From assembly GCF_002760615.1 (NCBI RefSeq), contig NZ_AWWI01000181.1, forward strand, positions 1 through 64,000: 64,000 bases of DNA. The letters are read 5' to 3'. This DNA is from Puniceibacterium antarcticum. GTDB taxonomy: Bacteria; Pseudomonadota; Alphaproteobacteria; Rhodobacterales; Rhodobacteraceae. Below, piece by piece: positions 44,057-53,075 of this stretch (its first letter is position 1; every line of letters begins with the position of its first letter). Under the pieces are notes generated by a model. That model did no database searches and was not told where the DNA came from. It saw only the letters and a program-made list of their open reading frames with translations. The translations under genes and the position numbers were made by a program.

Positions 44057-44200
44057 GGGACTCTGTTGCACAAAGTCGTTTCTGAACGGACTCCCCCTTT
44101 CCCGAGACGCAGTTATCCCACGGTTTCCGTGATGGGTATGCCGAGCGCAGTGTAGCCGTTCATGACTGCGATACGGACCTGGACACCTTGGACAGGATGG
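44057..44200 (-). mobile_element. right end of an IS5-type (IS903-like) element
   Basis: GGGACTCTGTTGCACAAAG (44057-44075) looks like a terminal inverted repeat, and the minus frame ending at 44113 reads QVRIAVMNGYTALGIPITET, a typical C-terminus of this transposase group. The rest of the gene is absent. The tip abuts the FMN reductase fragment, so insertion or later deletion truncated that gene. Confidence 0.5.
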
Positions 44201-44250
44201 CCCACGCCGTCAGTGTCAGATTTCAGACAAGGTGCAGTCGACGTTGAAAA

Positions 44251-44817
44251 TCACGAAATCCATTGTGTGTCTTTCTTGTCGAGCAGGAGTTCGTGCCAGC
44301 CCTCTGGGCGGGGCGTAAAAAGGTAGGGTGTGGTGTTGGCAGGTGACGGGCCATCTGCGGACCCGCCGGTCAACTGGCGTACCGCCCGAATGACGCCGGA
44401 ATGCGCGACACAGACCGGTGTTTTCCCCGCCGAGCGTTTTTGCGCCTCCGTGATGGCATCACAAACGCGGTCAAGCATGTCTGACCATGGTTCGCCCGTA
44501 CTCGGCGTCTGATCGCGTGGTGGAATCTCGCTGACAGGGCGGCCCTCGAAAAGACCCCAGTCGCGTTCACGCAATCCCTCCAGAAGGATGGATGTGTAGC
44601 CCGGAAACGCCAGACGCGCCGTGGCCTGCGCCCGCTGCTGAGGGCTGGAGAACAGCAAAATGTCGTCCGAAGGCCACGCCCAGTCCGATAGCGCGCGGGC
44701 CGAATGAAGGCCCAATTCAGTCAATCGTGCCTCTGTCTTGCCAGCGATGCGCTGATCACGATTGGCATCGGTTTGTCCATGGCGGATCATAACAAAAGCG
44801 AGGTCGGGCAGCTTCAT
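44251..44817 (-). CDS. histidine phosphatase family protein
   Basis: Start at ATG 44817, which overlaps the upstream stop (ATGA) and follows GGGAGG by eight bases, gives 188 residues. The RHG motif is FVMIRHGQTDANRD, with a later catalytic Glu in RERDWGLFEGR and His in VCVAHSGVIRAV, the pattern of phosphoglycerate-mutase-like phosphatases. It is the last gene of the ABC operon, so it may dephosphorylate the imported compound or a breakdown product. Confidence 0.88.
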   Translation of the reverse strand: MKLPDLAFVMIRHGQTDANRDQRIAGKTEARLTELGLHSARALSDWAWPSDDILLFSSPQQRAQATARLAFPGYTSILLEGLRERDWGLFEGRPVSEIPPRDQTPSTGEPWSDMLDRVCDAITEAQKRSAGKTPVCVAHSGVIRAVRQLTGGSADGPSPANTTPYLFTPRPEGWHELLLDKKDTQWIS

Positions 44818-45905
44818 AATATGCACCTCCCGTTCAGCAAAAGCTCTGCCTGAAAGCGAGGCTCCAGCAAGTAGTCTTCAGGTTGAGAACAGAACAGAGG
44901 CGCATAACGGCGTGCCCCAAGGCGGCGCACCATTGCGATCTGATCGGACAGGGGCGGATGCACGTTCCAGCGCAAGAACTGCCCGCCCTCGGCCGCAATG
45001 ACGCGGGCATGGGCCGTCATGTGCCCAGTGAAGAGAACCATCGCCTCGTGACCCAGTCGATCAGTATCATGCCAGTCCCTTACGAGCTGCGCGGCCGTAC
45101 CCGCATCTGCATTCGGTGTGTCGCAAATCAGAAAGCGTGCCGTCGGATCAAACCCGCGATCCAGAAGTGGAAAAAGCTGGTCTGCCATGCGGCTCAGACT
45201 ACCGCTTTGCAGTGCCCGTTTGATGGCCAGCCTGCAGGTGTCATCAACTGTGACCTCTCCGTGGCGCATCAGATGCAGCGCCAGTTCACCAGCGCGCCCG
45301 GAGGGCGGCACAGGAAAAAGGATCTGCCGTCCTCCATTTTCAACAAGCATCTGGTCAAGCGCTGCGGCGCGCTGCACCTGCCGGACATCATCCAGATGAT
45401 ATGAGGAATCGATCAGGGCGGTCTGTGCAGGAGGTGGCGGGTCAAAGGCGAACCATGTGCTTTCCTCGGACCAGTCCCCGGAAAAGAACAGTCCGCCCCC
45501 CAGATCGAAATGCAGCCAGACCCCGCCCAGAGCGTGACCGTTGCGCCCGGTTGTGACGGTCACGTCGTCGATGACGGTGCGGCCGCTTTCTGGGAGAACG
45601 GTGACATCGCTGCCTGGCGGCAGGGCACGAGCGGTCTGTGCAGTGCAATGTATCGTCAGGCCGGCCGTTACCGCATACGCGGCGCCACCGATGTGGTCGA
45701 TGTGATCATGGGTTATGAACACGCGCTCTGCACCCTCAAGCCAGGCTGGATTGAACGGCGAGGTGGCTTCGGGGCCAATACCGACGTCCAGCACCCACAA
45801 TGCGCGCCCAGTCCAAAGACGTATGCAGGCCGGTCCCTTTTCGCCAAGCCCAGAGAGAACCTCGATCCAGGCTGTGGTGAGATAGCTGTCGTCACGCATA
45901 TGCAA
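44814..45905 (-). CDS. metallo-beta-lactamase-fold hydrolase with beta-CASP-like features
   Basis: The 363-residue protein has the metal motif THDHIDHIGGAAY (about residue 85), further ligands in GRNGHALGG and FFSGDWSEE, and in the C-terminal half FPVPPSGRAGELAL and VLFTGHMTAHA, which resemble beta-CASP inserts of RNA/DNA or phosphodiester hydrolases. It overlaps the ATPase gene by 14 bases and the phosphatase by four. Linked with an ABC importer and a phosphatase, a phosphodiesterase role on a small imported substrate seems more likely than nucleic acid processing; this is inference. Confidence 0.8.
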   Translation of the reverse strand: MHMRDDSYLTTAWIEVLSGLGEKGPACIRLWTGRALWVLDVGIGPEATSPFNPAWLEGAERVFITHDHIDHIGGAAYAVTAGLTIHCTAQTARALPPGSDVTVLPESGRTVIDDVTVTTGRNGHALGGVWLHFDLGGGLFFSGDWSEESTWFAFDPPPPAQTALIDSSYHLDDVRQVQRAAALDQMLVENGGRQILFPVPPSGRAGELALHLMRHGEVTVDDTCRLAIKRALQSGSLSRMADQLFPLLDRGFDPTARFLICDTPNADAGTAAQLVRDWHDTDRLGHEAMVLFTGHMTAHARVIAAEGGQFLRWNVHPPLSDQIAMVRRLGARRYAPLFCSQPEDYLLEPRFQAELLLNGRCIL

Positions 45906-46968
45906 GCACCTTTTCCATCAGTACTGTGCCGTCGGGGTCGCGAAACGCCCAGAGATCCTGCAGCTTGATTCCGACAGTTTCGCCGATCGTGGCCCGCTGG
46001 CGGGCAAAAGCCACCAGCGTTTCTCCCGCCGCATCCAAAGACAGACGGAAGCGACCTCCAAGATAGGTGCAGCCGGTGACACGTGCGCGCAGAGGTGCAT
46101 CATCGCTAAGCGTGATCGACTCGGGCCGGATGCTCACATGGCTGGGCTCTGCCGTCGCACTGCGCGACAGAACCTCCTGCCCAAGCACTTTCAGCATCAG
46201 CCCGTTTCTGTCGACCTGCCCGGTTGGCCGCACAGATACGACGGCGCCGTCCCCGACAAACCCTGCAACGAAACAATCGACCGGTTCGCGATACAGCACT
46301 TCGGGGGCGGCGAATTGCCGGATTTTTCCGGATTCCATCACCGCGACTCGATCGGCCAGCGCCAGCGCCTCACCCTGATCATGGGTGACGTAAAGCATGG
46401 TCGCCCCAGTCCGGCGGTGGAACATGGAAAACACCTCGTGCATGGACGCGCGTAGAGCCAGATCAAGATTGGCAAGCGGCTCATCCAGCAGAACGGCACG
46501 CGGATCGAACACCAGACAGCGTGCAAGGGCGACGCGCTGGCGCTGGCCACCGGACAGCTGCGCAGGCATGCGCTGTGCAAAATCGCTGAGGCCCGTCAAT
46601 GACAGCGCTTCGTTCACGCGCGCCTGACGTTCCACACGAGGGACGCGCCGCACCTCCAGCGGGTAGGACACGTTTGCGGACACGCTCTTGTGTGGCCAAA
46701 GTGCATAGGATTGGAAAACGATGCCGATCCCGCGCTCCTCGGGGGGTACGAACTGGCCGCCACCGGCAACACTCTGTCCCCCGATCCGGATCTCGCCCGC
46801 GCTTGGGTGTTCAAAGCCTGCGGTCAGACGCAACAGTGTTGTCTTGCCGCAACCCGAGGGTCCCAGCAACGCCACGAATTCCCCAGACTTGATCTGCGCG
46901 TTGATGCGATCCAGCGCTGGCGCACCGTCGAATTGTTTGGAAAGGTTGGAAAAGATCAGCTCTGCCAT
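45892..46968 (-). CDS. ABC transporter ATPase (PotA/FbpC/AfuC-like)
   Basis: The 358-residue protein has Walker A LLGPSGCGKTTLLRL, signature QLSGGQRQRVALARCL, Walker B AVLLDEPLANLDLALR and a C-terminal TOBE domain (SHVSIRPESITLSDD). It overlaps the permease gene by 13 bases. Ligands of this class include polyamines, iron and hexose phosphates. Confidence 0.9.
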   Translation of the reverse strand: MAELIFSNLSKQFDGAPALDRINAQIKSGEFVALLGPSGCGKTTLLRLTAGFEHPSAGEIRIGGQSVAGGGQFVPPEERGIGIVFQSYALWPHKSVSANVSYPLEVRRVPRVERQARVNEALSLTGLSDFAQRMPAQLSGGQRQRVALARCLVFDPRAVLLDEPLANLDLALRASMHEVFSMFHRRTGATMLYVTHDQGEALALADRVAVMESGKIRQFAAPEVLYREPVDCFVAGFVGDGAVVSVRPTGQVDRNGLMLKVLGQEVLSRSATAEPSHVSIRPESITLSDDAPLRARVTGCTYLGGRFRLSLDAAGETLVAFARQRATIGETVGIKLQDLWAFRDPDGTVLMEKVLAYA

Positions 46969-48662
46969 GGGATGACACCTTTTGGAAGACGCTTTGCCCC
47001 GGCCTGAACCAGCCCCATGAGCAGAACGATGAGAAGCACAATCGACATCGCCAAGGCCGAGGCCATGACGGTTTCGCCACTGTCTTCGAGATTGTAGATC
47101 ACGACGCCAAGCGTTTCCGTCCCTGATGACCAGAGCAGCGCCGATACGGTAAGTTCGTTGACCGCAGTCAGGAAAACGAGGATCGCACCCGCGGCTGCGG
47201 ACGGTGCTGCGAGTGGAAGAACAACATCGCGCAGACGCCGCCCCAACCGCGCACCGACGCTGGCAGCGGCCTCTTCCATGGCCGGGTCAAGTTGCGCGAT
47301 ACTGGCCTGGATCGGGCGCAACATGACCACGAAGAACCGGGCCAGGTAAGCCAGCAGGATGATCCATATCGTACCGTAAAGCGTGAGTTCCGTGAACGGC
47401 AGGTTCAGGAAAGTCAGGATGCAGGCAATCGACAGCACGACACCCGGCAAGGCATAGGGCAGGTCAATGAGCGCGTCCAGAATGCGGCTCAGCCGGTTGG
47501 GCCGGCGTTGTATAAGCCAGGCCAGAGGCAGGCTGATGAGCAGCAGGATGGTAGCGGCAGAGGTCGCAAGCATCAGAGAGTTGCCATAGGCGCGGCGCGT
47601 GCCCGGCTGGATGAGCAGCACTTCCTTCCAAGCGTCAAAGGTCGCGGTGTTGAATGTCAGCGGCACGCCATATGCGGGGATAAGGGATGTCGCCAGCAGC
47701 GCAAATAAAGGCAGGGCAAGGATAACAAAGATGAATGCCCAGAGGGCCATTTCGACCGCACCCCGTACACGTCCAAGCGAGAGCGCAAGCGGTGTTCCGG
47801 ACAACCCGACAAGCCCAAAACCTTTGCGTGACAGGACGGATCGGCTGAACAGAACGCCCATGATCGCAATCGCTCCGATCAGAAGCGACAGAACGGCAAC
47901 TTCCGGCAGGACAGAGGGGCCCATGCCGACAAGACGCTGGTAGATAAGAGTTGGCAGGGTCGCGTAGCCCGCCGGAATGCCAAGCATCGCGGGAATGCCG
48001 AAATTCCCCAAAGCCGTAACAAAGGCCATCGCGCCCCCCGCAATCAGCGCTGGCATCGAAAGCGGCAGCACGATTTGCGCCCAGACACGTAAGGAGCCAG
48101 CCCCAGACATCCGCGCTGCTTCGACCAGATCGGCCGGTATCATCCGAAGTCCAGCGCGCAGTGTCAGAAAAACCAGAGACGCATGTTGAATGCCAAGGAG
48201 CAGAATGATGCCACCGGGAGAATGAAGTGGCTGCGGGCTGCCAAGCGGCGGGGCCAGCCCCAGCAGTTTCAGCAGCGTCGAAGACGGACCCGCCATCTGC
48301 ATCCACGCCAGCGCGGTGATCTGCGGCGGAATCATCATCGGAACCATGAGGCAAAAGACCAAAGCTCCCTTGCCCCTAATATCCGTAAGCGCGACGAGAA
48401 AGGCAAATGTCGCCCCGATCAGCACCGATAATAGGGTTCCGCCACCCGCAGTGACCAGCGAATTCATCAACGCCGTGCCGGTCGACGGGCGCGTAAGGAC
48501 CTTGGTGAGATGGTCTGTGGTAAATCCATCGCCAAATCCGATCCCCTCAAGCAGAAGCCGTACAACCGGGCCAAGCGCGATCAGCGCAACGGGCAGCAGA
48601 ATAAGAGGCAGCAGCCGGTCGAGGGACCGGCTGCTGCCTTTGGCGAAGAACGTCTTTGTCAT
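46956..48662 (-). CDS. fused two-domain ABC permease (AfuB/FbpB-like)
   Basis: The 568-residue protein has about twelve membrane helices and two binding-protein-dependent permease domains, each with an EAA loop: LVEAARMSGAGSLRVWAQIVL (shown only to its core AARMSGAG) in the first half and MEEAAASVGARLGRRLRDVV in the second. It starts inside the binding-protein stop (ATGA). Fused permeases are typical for ferric ion, hexose-phosphate and 2-aminoethylphosphonate importers. Confidence 0.9.
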   Translation of the reverse strand: MTKTFFAKGSSRSLDRLLPLILLPVALIALGPVVRLLLEGIGFGDGFTTDHLTKVLTRPSTGTALMNSLVTAGGGTLLSVLIGATFAFLVALTDIRGKGALVFCLMVPMMIPPQITALAWMQMAGPSSTLLKLLGLAPPLGSPQPLHSPGGIILLLGIQHASLVFLTLRAGLRMIPADLVEAARMSGAGSLRVWAQIVLPLSMPALIAGGAMAFVTALGNFGIPAMLGIPAGYATLPTLIYQRLVGMGPSVLPEVAVLSLLIGAIAIMGVLFSRSVLSRKGFGLVGLSGTPLALSLGRVRGAVEMALWAFIFVILALPLFALLATSLIPAYGVPLTFNTATFDAWKEVLLIQPGTRRAYGNSLMLATSAATILLLISLPLAWLIQRRPNRLSRILDALIDLPYALPGVVLSIACILTFLNLPFTELTLYGTIWIILLAYLARFFVVMLRPIQASIAQLDPAMEEAAASVGARLGRRLRDVVLPLAAPSAAAGAILVFLTAVNELTVSALLWSSGTETLGVVIYNLEDSGETVMASALAMSIVLLIVLLMGLVQAGAKRLPKGVIPWQS

Positions 48663-49630
48663 TGAACGCCAAACACCTCGGCGAAACGCGCCTTGTTGGC
48701 ATCCGTGTCGGCTAGAGCCTGGGCGGCATCGAAATCCATCAGCTTAATCTCATCGCGCGTCGGGAAACCTTCGGGGCTGGCCACGCCGTTGCGCGCAGGG
48801 ATGTACCCCATATTAACAACAAGGTTCTGGCCCTCTTCGCTCAGGACGAAATCGACGAATTTCTGCGCAGCGCCCATATGCTCGGTACCCGCCATGATGG
48901 CGACCGGTTCGGTCACGTAGGATACGCCCTCTTCGGGAAACACGAATGCGATGGGTGATCCGTCCGCCTTGGCCCGCACCGCCATAAAGTCGACAAGCAC
49001 GCCGTAAGGCTTTTCACCCGAAGCGACGGCTTTGAAGGTCCCGCCATTGCCCCCTTCTGCGCGGGTGTTATTGGCCGCAAGGGCCTTGTAGTAGTCCCAG
49101 CCCAGACCATCGGTTCCGGTAAGGGTGGCGAGATGGATCAAGGCGGCGCCAGAATAGAGCGGCGACGGCATCGCGACAAGATTTGCCATTTCCGGCTTGG
49201 CAAGGTCGGCCCAAGATGTCGGCACGATCTGCGCACCGGTGTTGTAGACGATGCCCGTAGTGATCAGCTTGGTCGAATGGTAGTACCCATCGGCGCTATA
49301 AAGCGACACATCGTATGCCGCATCTTCAGGCGAGCTGTAAGCCGCAAGCTGACCCGCCTGCGCCAAGCCTTCAAGTGTCACTGTATCTGCGATCAGCAAG
49401 ACATCGGCTTGCGGCTGGCCCGCTTCGATCTCGGCAGCGACGCGAGCCATCAGTTTGGTTGTGCCATCGCGGACCCAATCGACTTCGATTTCAGGATTGG
49501 CTGCCATGAAGGCATCCACGGTCTGCTGGGCGTCTGCATTGGGTTGGGACGTATAGAGCGTCAGTGTTTCAGCGGTTGTAAGGGACGGCAGAGCCAGTGC
49601 AAGGGTAGCAGCCAAAAGGGAACGGGACAT
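48659..49630 (-). CDS. ABC transporter substrate-binding protein (family 1, AfuA/PhnS/FutA-like)
   Basis: The 323-residue precursor has a signal peptide (cleavage near TTAET) and a type II binding fold: LTLYTSQPNADAQQTVDAF, GQPQADVLLIADTVTLEG, FVFPEEGVSYVTEPVAIMAG. The iron-binding tyrosine pair of FbpA/FutA proteins is not evident in its usual place, so iron is not favoured. With a phosphatase and a hydrolase in the operon and a DeoR regulator, an organophosphate or phosphonate ligand is plausible. Confidence 0.85.
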   Translation of the reverse strand: MSRSLLAATLALALPSLTTAETLTLYTSQPNADAQQTVDAFMAANPEIEVDWVRDGTTKLMARVAAEIEAGQPQADVLLIADTVTLEGLAQAGQLAAYSSPEDAAYDVSLYSADGYYHSTKLITTGIVYNTGAQIVPTSWADLAKPEMANLVAMPSPLYSGAALIHLATLTGTDGLGWDYYKALAANNTRAEGGNGGTFKAVASGEKPYGVLVDFMAVRAKADGSPIAFVFPEEGVSYVTEPVAIMAGTEHMGAAQKFVDFVLSEEGQNLVVNMGYIPARNGVASPEGFPTRDEIKLMDFDAAQALADTDANKARFAEVFGVQ

Positions 49631-49653
49631 CAGATTCTCCTGATAGAGTTAAT

Positions 49654-49665
49654 TTTCGTTCGAAA
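49654..49665. promoter_or_regulatory. candidate DeoR operator
   Basis: TTTCG-TT-CGAAA is an inverted repeat in the 171-base gap between the binding-protein gene and the DeoR gene. TTTCG half-sites are common for DeoR/GlpR-family operators. Confidence 0.4.
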
Positions 49666-49801
49666 GATCAAATCATCGATTCGACGCTCCTATCGGCTTC
49701 CTAACTCCTGCACGTGACAGTAATATTACGAACTAAAGATTAGAATAATTGCCAATTTTATTGGCTTTCTAAAAGGGCATCTGTAAGCTTGCCGTGGAGA
49801 A

Positions 49802-50587
49802 ATGAGGGTTCGATCGAAAATGCTACCTAGCGAAACAGAGCGGCGCCGGGATCTTATTGTTAACCTGTTGTCGAGCTATGGAGAGCTGTCTGCCTCTGCC
49901 TTGGCCGAAATGCTGGACGTGACGGTTCAGACGCTTCGCGCAGACCTGCGCGCCTTGGATGAGCTGCGGATTGTCCGGCGTCGTCATGGCGGTGCAATGC
50001 TGGCGGCGGCTAGCGATAATATAGATTATCAACCTCGGCTGGCCGTCTCGCGAGATGAAAAGAACAGGATCGCGGCAGCAGTTGCCAAAATGATACCGAA
50101 CGGTGCCACCGTTGCCCTAGGAACCGGCACCACGATCGAGGCAGTTGCGCGCGCCCTTGTCGGGCACGAAGGACTGACCGTCGCGACCAATAATATTCAT
50201 GTGGTCCTTGCTTTGCGAATGGCGGAACATATCACCATTCTCTTGGCCGGAGGAAAAGTGCGCCTGCGGGATCTCGACCTGATCGGCGCCGAAAGCAGCG
50301 AGTTTTTCGGCGGCCTTCGGTTCGATCATGCGGTTTTTTCTGTTGGAGGCGTTTCAGAGACAGGCGACCTGCTTGATTTCAATCTCGATGAGATTCGCGC
50401 CCGTCAGGCCATTTCGTGTTGTGCCCGCGAGCGCACATTGGTGATTGATCACGCAAAAATTGGTCGCCTCGCCCCGCACTGCTGGGGAAGCATTCAGGGC
50501 CTCGATCGCATCATCTGCGGGGGGCCACTTGCTAAGAGCTTGAAAATGGCCGGAAGAGCGAGTGGGTGCGAGCTCATCGAGCTCTAG
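49802..50587 (+). CDS. DeoR/GlpR-family transcriptional regulator
   Basis: The protein has a DeoR helix-turn-helix (LLSSYGELSASALAEMLDVT, then VQTLRADLRAL) followed by the sugar-phosphate sensor domain with RRRHGGAML, GATVALGTGTTIEAVARAL, VATNNIHVVLAL and LIGAESSEFF. These regulators usually sense phosphorylated sugars or glycerol phosphate. A start at ATG 49820 (MLPSETERRR) is as likely as 49802. It is divergent from the ABC/phosphatase operon. Confidence 0.88.
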   Translation: MRVRSKMLPSETERRRDLIVNLLSSYGELSASALAEMLDVTVQTLRADLRALDELRIVRRRHGGAMLAAASDNIDYQPRLAVSRDEKNRIAAAVAKMIPNGATVALGTGTTIEAVARALVGHEGLTVATNNIHVVLALRMAEHITILLAGGKVRLRDLDLIGAESSEFFGGLRFDHAVFSVGGVSETGDLLDFNLDEIRARQAISCCARERTLVIDHAKIGRLAPHCWGSIQGLDRIICGGPLAKSLKMAGRASGCELIEL

Positions 50588-50588
50588 G

Positions 50589-50612
50589 CTCCAGCCGGCG
50601 AACCGGCTGGAG
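50589..50612 (+). terminator. hairpin after the DeoR gene
   Basis: CTCCAGCCGG-CGAA-CCGGCTGGAG starts two bases after the stop codon; flanking GG/CC extend the stem to 12. No T-run follows, so termination may be factor-assisted. Confidence 0.55.
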
Positions 50613-50852
50613 CCCGCAACGTCCCGGCCCATCCTCCCTGTCCGATTGGCCCGCGCCCTGTCTCTCCGAGCCAGGGCGTGAACCTACGGCCATGGTTGTC
50701 TTATTCCGTGCCGATGCGGCCTTGTGAGTAACGTTATCTGGGGCAGGATGATAAATATCTAAGGTCTGGGCCAGCGACGTGACAGGAATGTCAATTTTGA
50801 TTGAAGTCTGACAGGAGCAGTGATTGAGCGATCAGCGCCGGACGATCAAACG

Positions 50853-51872
50853 TCAACGCAACGTGACGACGATCTTCTCAGCAGAGACGCCTGCTTTCTG
50901 CGTATCGAGCGCTGCCTGTAGCGCGTCGAGGCCGTCACCAACGATGCGCGCCGCCGGAGCAGGTTTGAGATTGCCATCTCTGAGAGCCGCCGGCAAATAC
51001 TCCTCGTAGATCGCTTTCCCCACCTCGTTATCCCTCAGCGTCAGCCCGAAAATCTGCTTTGCTGTGACGGTCTCCGGCTTATCCTCCGGGATGGGCAGCG
51101 TCGAGGTGACGGTGCGGTTCCCTTTAAGGCGGCTGACGGCGTCATAGCACGGTCCGGTCTCGCCGACTGTGAATATGGCCCCGGCAAGATTATAGCCGTC
51201 GAACGCGGCAACAACCGCACCGACAACATCGCAGCGGTGATAGTCGATCACCACACGTGCACCCAAGGCCTTCAACGCTTCGGCGTTCTTTGGCGAGGCC
51301 GTGGTGACGACATCGTAGCCCGCAGCGACCGCGAGCTGGATCGCGCAAGAGCCGACGCTGGACGCACCGCCCCAGACCAGGACCGCCAAGCCGGTCTTGC
51401 CCGCCCCTATGCGCGGGTGGTTCAGTCCAAGCTGGTCGGTCTGGAACAGACCGCAGGCGGCAGTGCCGATACCGAGAGGCAAAACGCAGGCGTCGGTATA
51501 CGTCATGCCGTCCGGGATCGGAGAAGCCAAGTTAGCGTCCAGAATTGTACGGGTCTGGAAACCGCCTTTCGCCGGAGTATTTGTCCAGCAGCCGACCGCC
51601 TGACCCAGCACCCGGTCGCCTACGGCGAACCGCGTGACGCCGGGGCCTATGGCGACAACCTCTCCCGCAACGTCGTTGCCGAGGATCATCGGATATTGCA
51701 TCCAATCGCCGACAGGCTGCGCCTGAAGAATCCAGTCGGCCGGATTGATGGCAAGTGCGGCATTGCGCACCGCGATCTCGTTCTCGCCGGGTGTTGTCTC
51801 GTCGACCGCCTTGACGCTCAGCGGTGCGCCGGGCGCGGGCTGCCAGGCGGCCATCTGAAGTGTATCCGTCAT
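50853..51872 (-). CDS. zinc-independent MDR-family oxidoreductase (quinone/enoyl reductase-like)
   Basis: The 339-residue medium-chain dehydrogenase has a GroES-like N-terminus (NPADWILQ, PMILGNDVAGEVVAIGPGV), the nucleotide-binding VWGGASSVGSCAIQLAVAAGY and a C-terminal GVSAEKIVVTL. The catalytic zinc ligands of alcohol dehydrogenases are absent, which points to quinone or enoyl reductases. It is divergent from the XRE regulator 302 bases away, which may control it. Confidence 0.85.
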   Translation of the reverse strand: MTDTLQMAAWQPAPGAPLSVKAVDETTPGENEIAVRNAALAINPADWILQAQPVGDWMQYPMILGNDVAGEVVAIGPGVTRFAVGDRVLGQAVGCWTNTPAKGGFQTRTILDANLASPIPDGMTYTDACVLPLGIGTAACGLFQTDQLGLNHPRIGAGKTGLAVLVWGGASSVGSCAIQLAVAAGYDVVTTASPKNAEALKALGARVVIDYHRCDVVGAVVAAFDGYNLAGAIFTVGETGPCYDAVSRLKGNRTVTSTLPIPEDKPETVTAKQIFGLTLRDNEVGKAIYEEYLPAALRDGNLKPAPAARIVGDGLDALQAALDTQKAGVSAEKIVVTLR

Positions 51873-52137
51873 GGTTTGTCTCCTTGAAACCGTTCGCTAC
51901 TCAAATAGCCCCCAATTTACACAACAGGAGCCGTGATCGTATCCCGGTATGATCCTTACCCCGCTATACGGACAAGCCAGACAGCGATCTGCACCGTGGC
52001 AAACGCCGCGAGCACGCCCGCGACGTCGGTGGCCGGGGTCATCGGATAATGCCATTCGAAAGCTTCAGGTAGGTCACGCAAACTGTATTCCTTGCGTGTT
52101 CGATGCCTAACACTCGCTGGAAATCATTTGATAAGGC

Positions 52138-52150
52138 GGTATATTATACC
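52138..52150. promoter_or_regulatory. operator palindrome upstream of the XRE regulator
   Basis: GGTATATTATACC is a perfect palindrome around a central T, flanked further out by TTGATA and TATCAA. It overlaps TATATT/TATTAT, a likely -10 region, 25 bases before the ATG; a related CCCGGTATGATCC lies at 51942-51954 nearer the divergent oxidoreductase. Autorepression is likely. Confidence 0.5.
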
Positions 52151-52174
52151 GGTATCAAGAGGAGGCTGCCGACC

Positions 52175-53005
52175 ATGGCGCGTGACGAGAAAAACAGGCT
52201 TGGCAGTTATCTCAAGGATCGTCGCAGCAAGCTCGACCCGGCGGCGTTCGGTTTTCCACTGGCGCGCCGGCGCACGCCGGGGCTGCGTCGCGAGGAGGTC
52301 GCGCTGCGTGCCAATGTCAGTTCGACTTGGTACACATGGCTCGAACAGGGCCGTGGCGGCGCACCATCGGCCGACGTGCTCGACCGTATTTCGCGCGCCC
52401 TCGTCCTGACCCCGGGCGAGCGGGAACATCTTTTCCTGATCGCTCAGGATCGGCCCCCCAAGGCGAAGTATACCGTGCCAGAAGCAATCTCTGAACAGCT
52501 CCAGCGCGTTCTCGATTCATTCGTGTCCAGTCCCGCAGTCATTCGCTCCGCGATCTGGGATGTCGTCGCTTGGAACAGGGCCGCAACGCTGATCCTGAGC
52601 GACTATTCCGCGATGGAGCCGGGCGAGCGCAACATTCTGCGCATCTTCTTCACCGACCCCCATATCCGTAACGGGATGCTGGACTGGGAGCAGGAAGCCC
52701 GCTTCATGGTCGCCGCCTTCCGGGCCGACGTCGCGCGAGCAGGCGCTTCGCAGGCCACCAAGGAGCTGGTGGCACAGCTCTCCGAGGCAAGTCCCGAGTT
52801 CGGGGCGATGTGGCAAGACAACGAGGTCGCGTCCTACGGCGAAGGGTACAAGAACATCGTCACGGGTACCCTCGGGCCGCTGACTTTGGAATATTCGTCG
52901 TTCACCGTCGACGGCCATCCGGACCTAGGCCTGATGATCTACACGCCTGCATCGCGGGACATGGCTTCGCGGATCGAGCGGCTGGTAGCCGGATCGACGG
53001 ATTAG
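52175..53005 (+). CDS. XRE-family regulator with MmyB-like ligand domain
   Basis: Start ATG 52175 with AGAGGAGG upstream gives 276 residues. The N-terminal HTH (LGSYLKDRRSKLDPAAFGF, then GLRREEVALRANVSSTWYTW) and the C-terminal domain (VVAWNRAATLILSDYSAMEP, MLDWEQEARFMVAAFRADVA) match the MmyB-like regulator group, whose ligand domain binds fatty-acid-like molecules in known structures. It probably represses itself and the divergent oxidoreductase gene. Confidence 0.88.
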   Translation: MARDEKNRLGSYLKDRRSKLDPAAFGFPLARRRTPGLRREEVALRANVSSTWYTWLEQGRGGAPSADVLDRISRALVLTPGEREHLFLIAQDRPPKAKYTVPEAISEQLQRVLDSFVSSPAVIRSAIWDVVAWNRAATLILSDYSAMEPGERNILRIFFTDPHIRNGMLDWEQEARFMVAAFRADVARAGASQATKELVAQLSEASPEFGAMWQDNEVASYGEGYKNIVTGTLGPLTLEYSSFTVDGHPDLGLMIYTPASRDMASRIERLVAGSTD

Positions 53006-53075
53006 GGACTTCCGGGCGGAGGCTGTGAGGGGGCATACCCTGATAAGGTCACGTATTGTTCGAAGCATCTGATGG

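Noticed and set aside
48659-49630. Ferric-iron binding protein (FutA/FbpA)
   Set aside because: The adjacent C-terminal tyrosines of iron-binding members are not evident, and the operon carries phosphatase-type enzymes.
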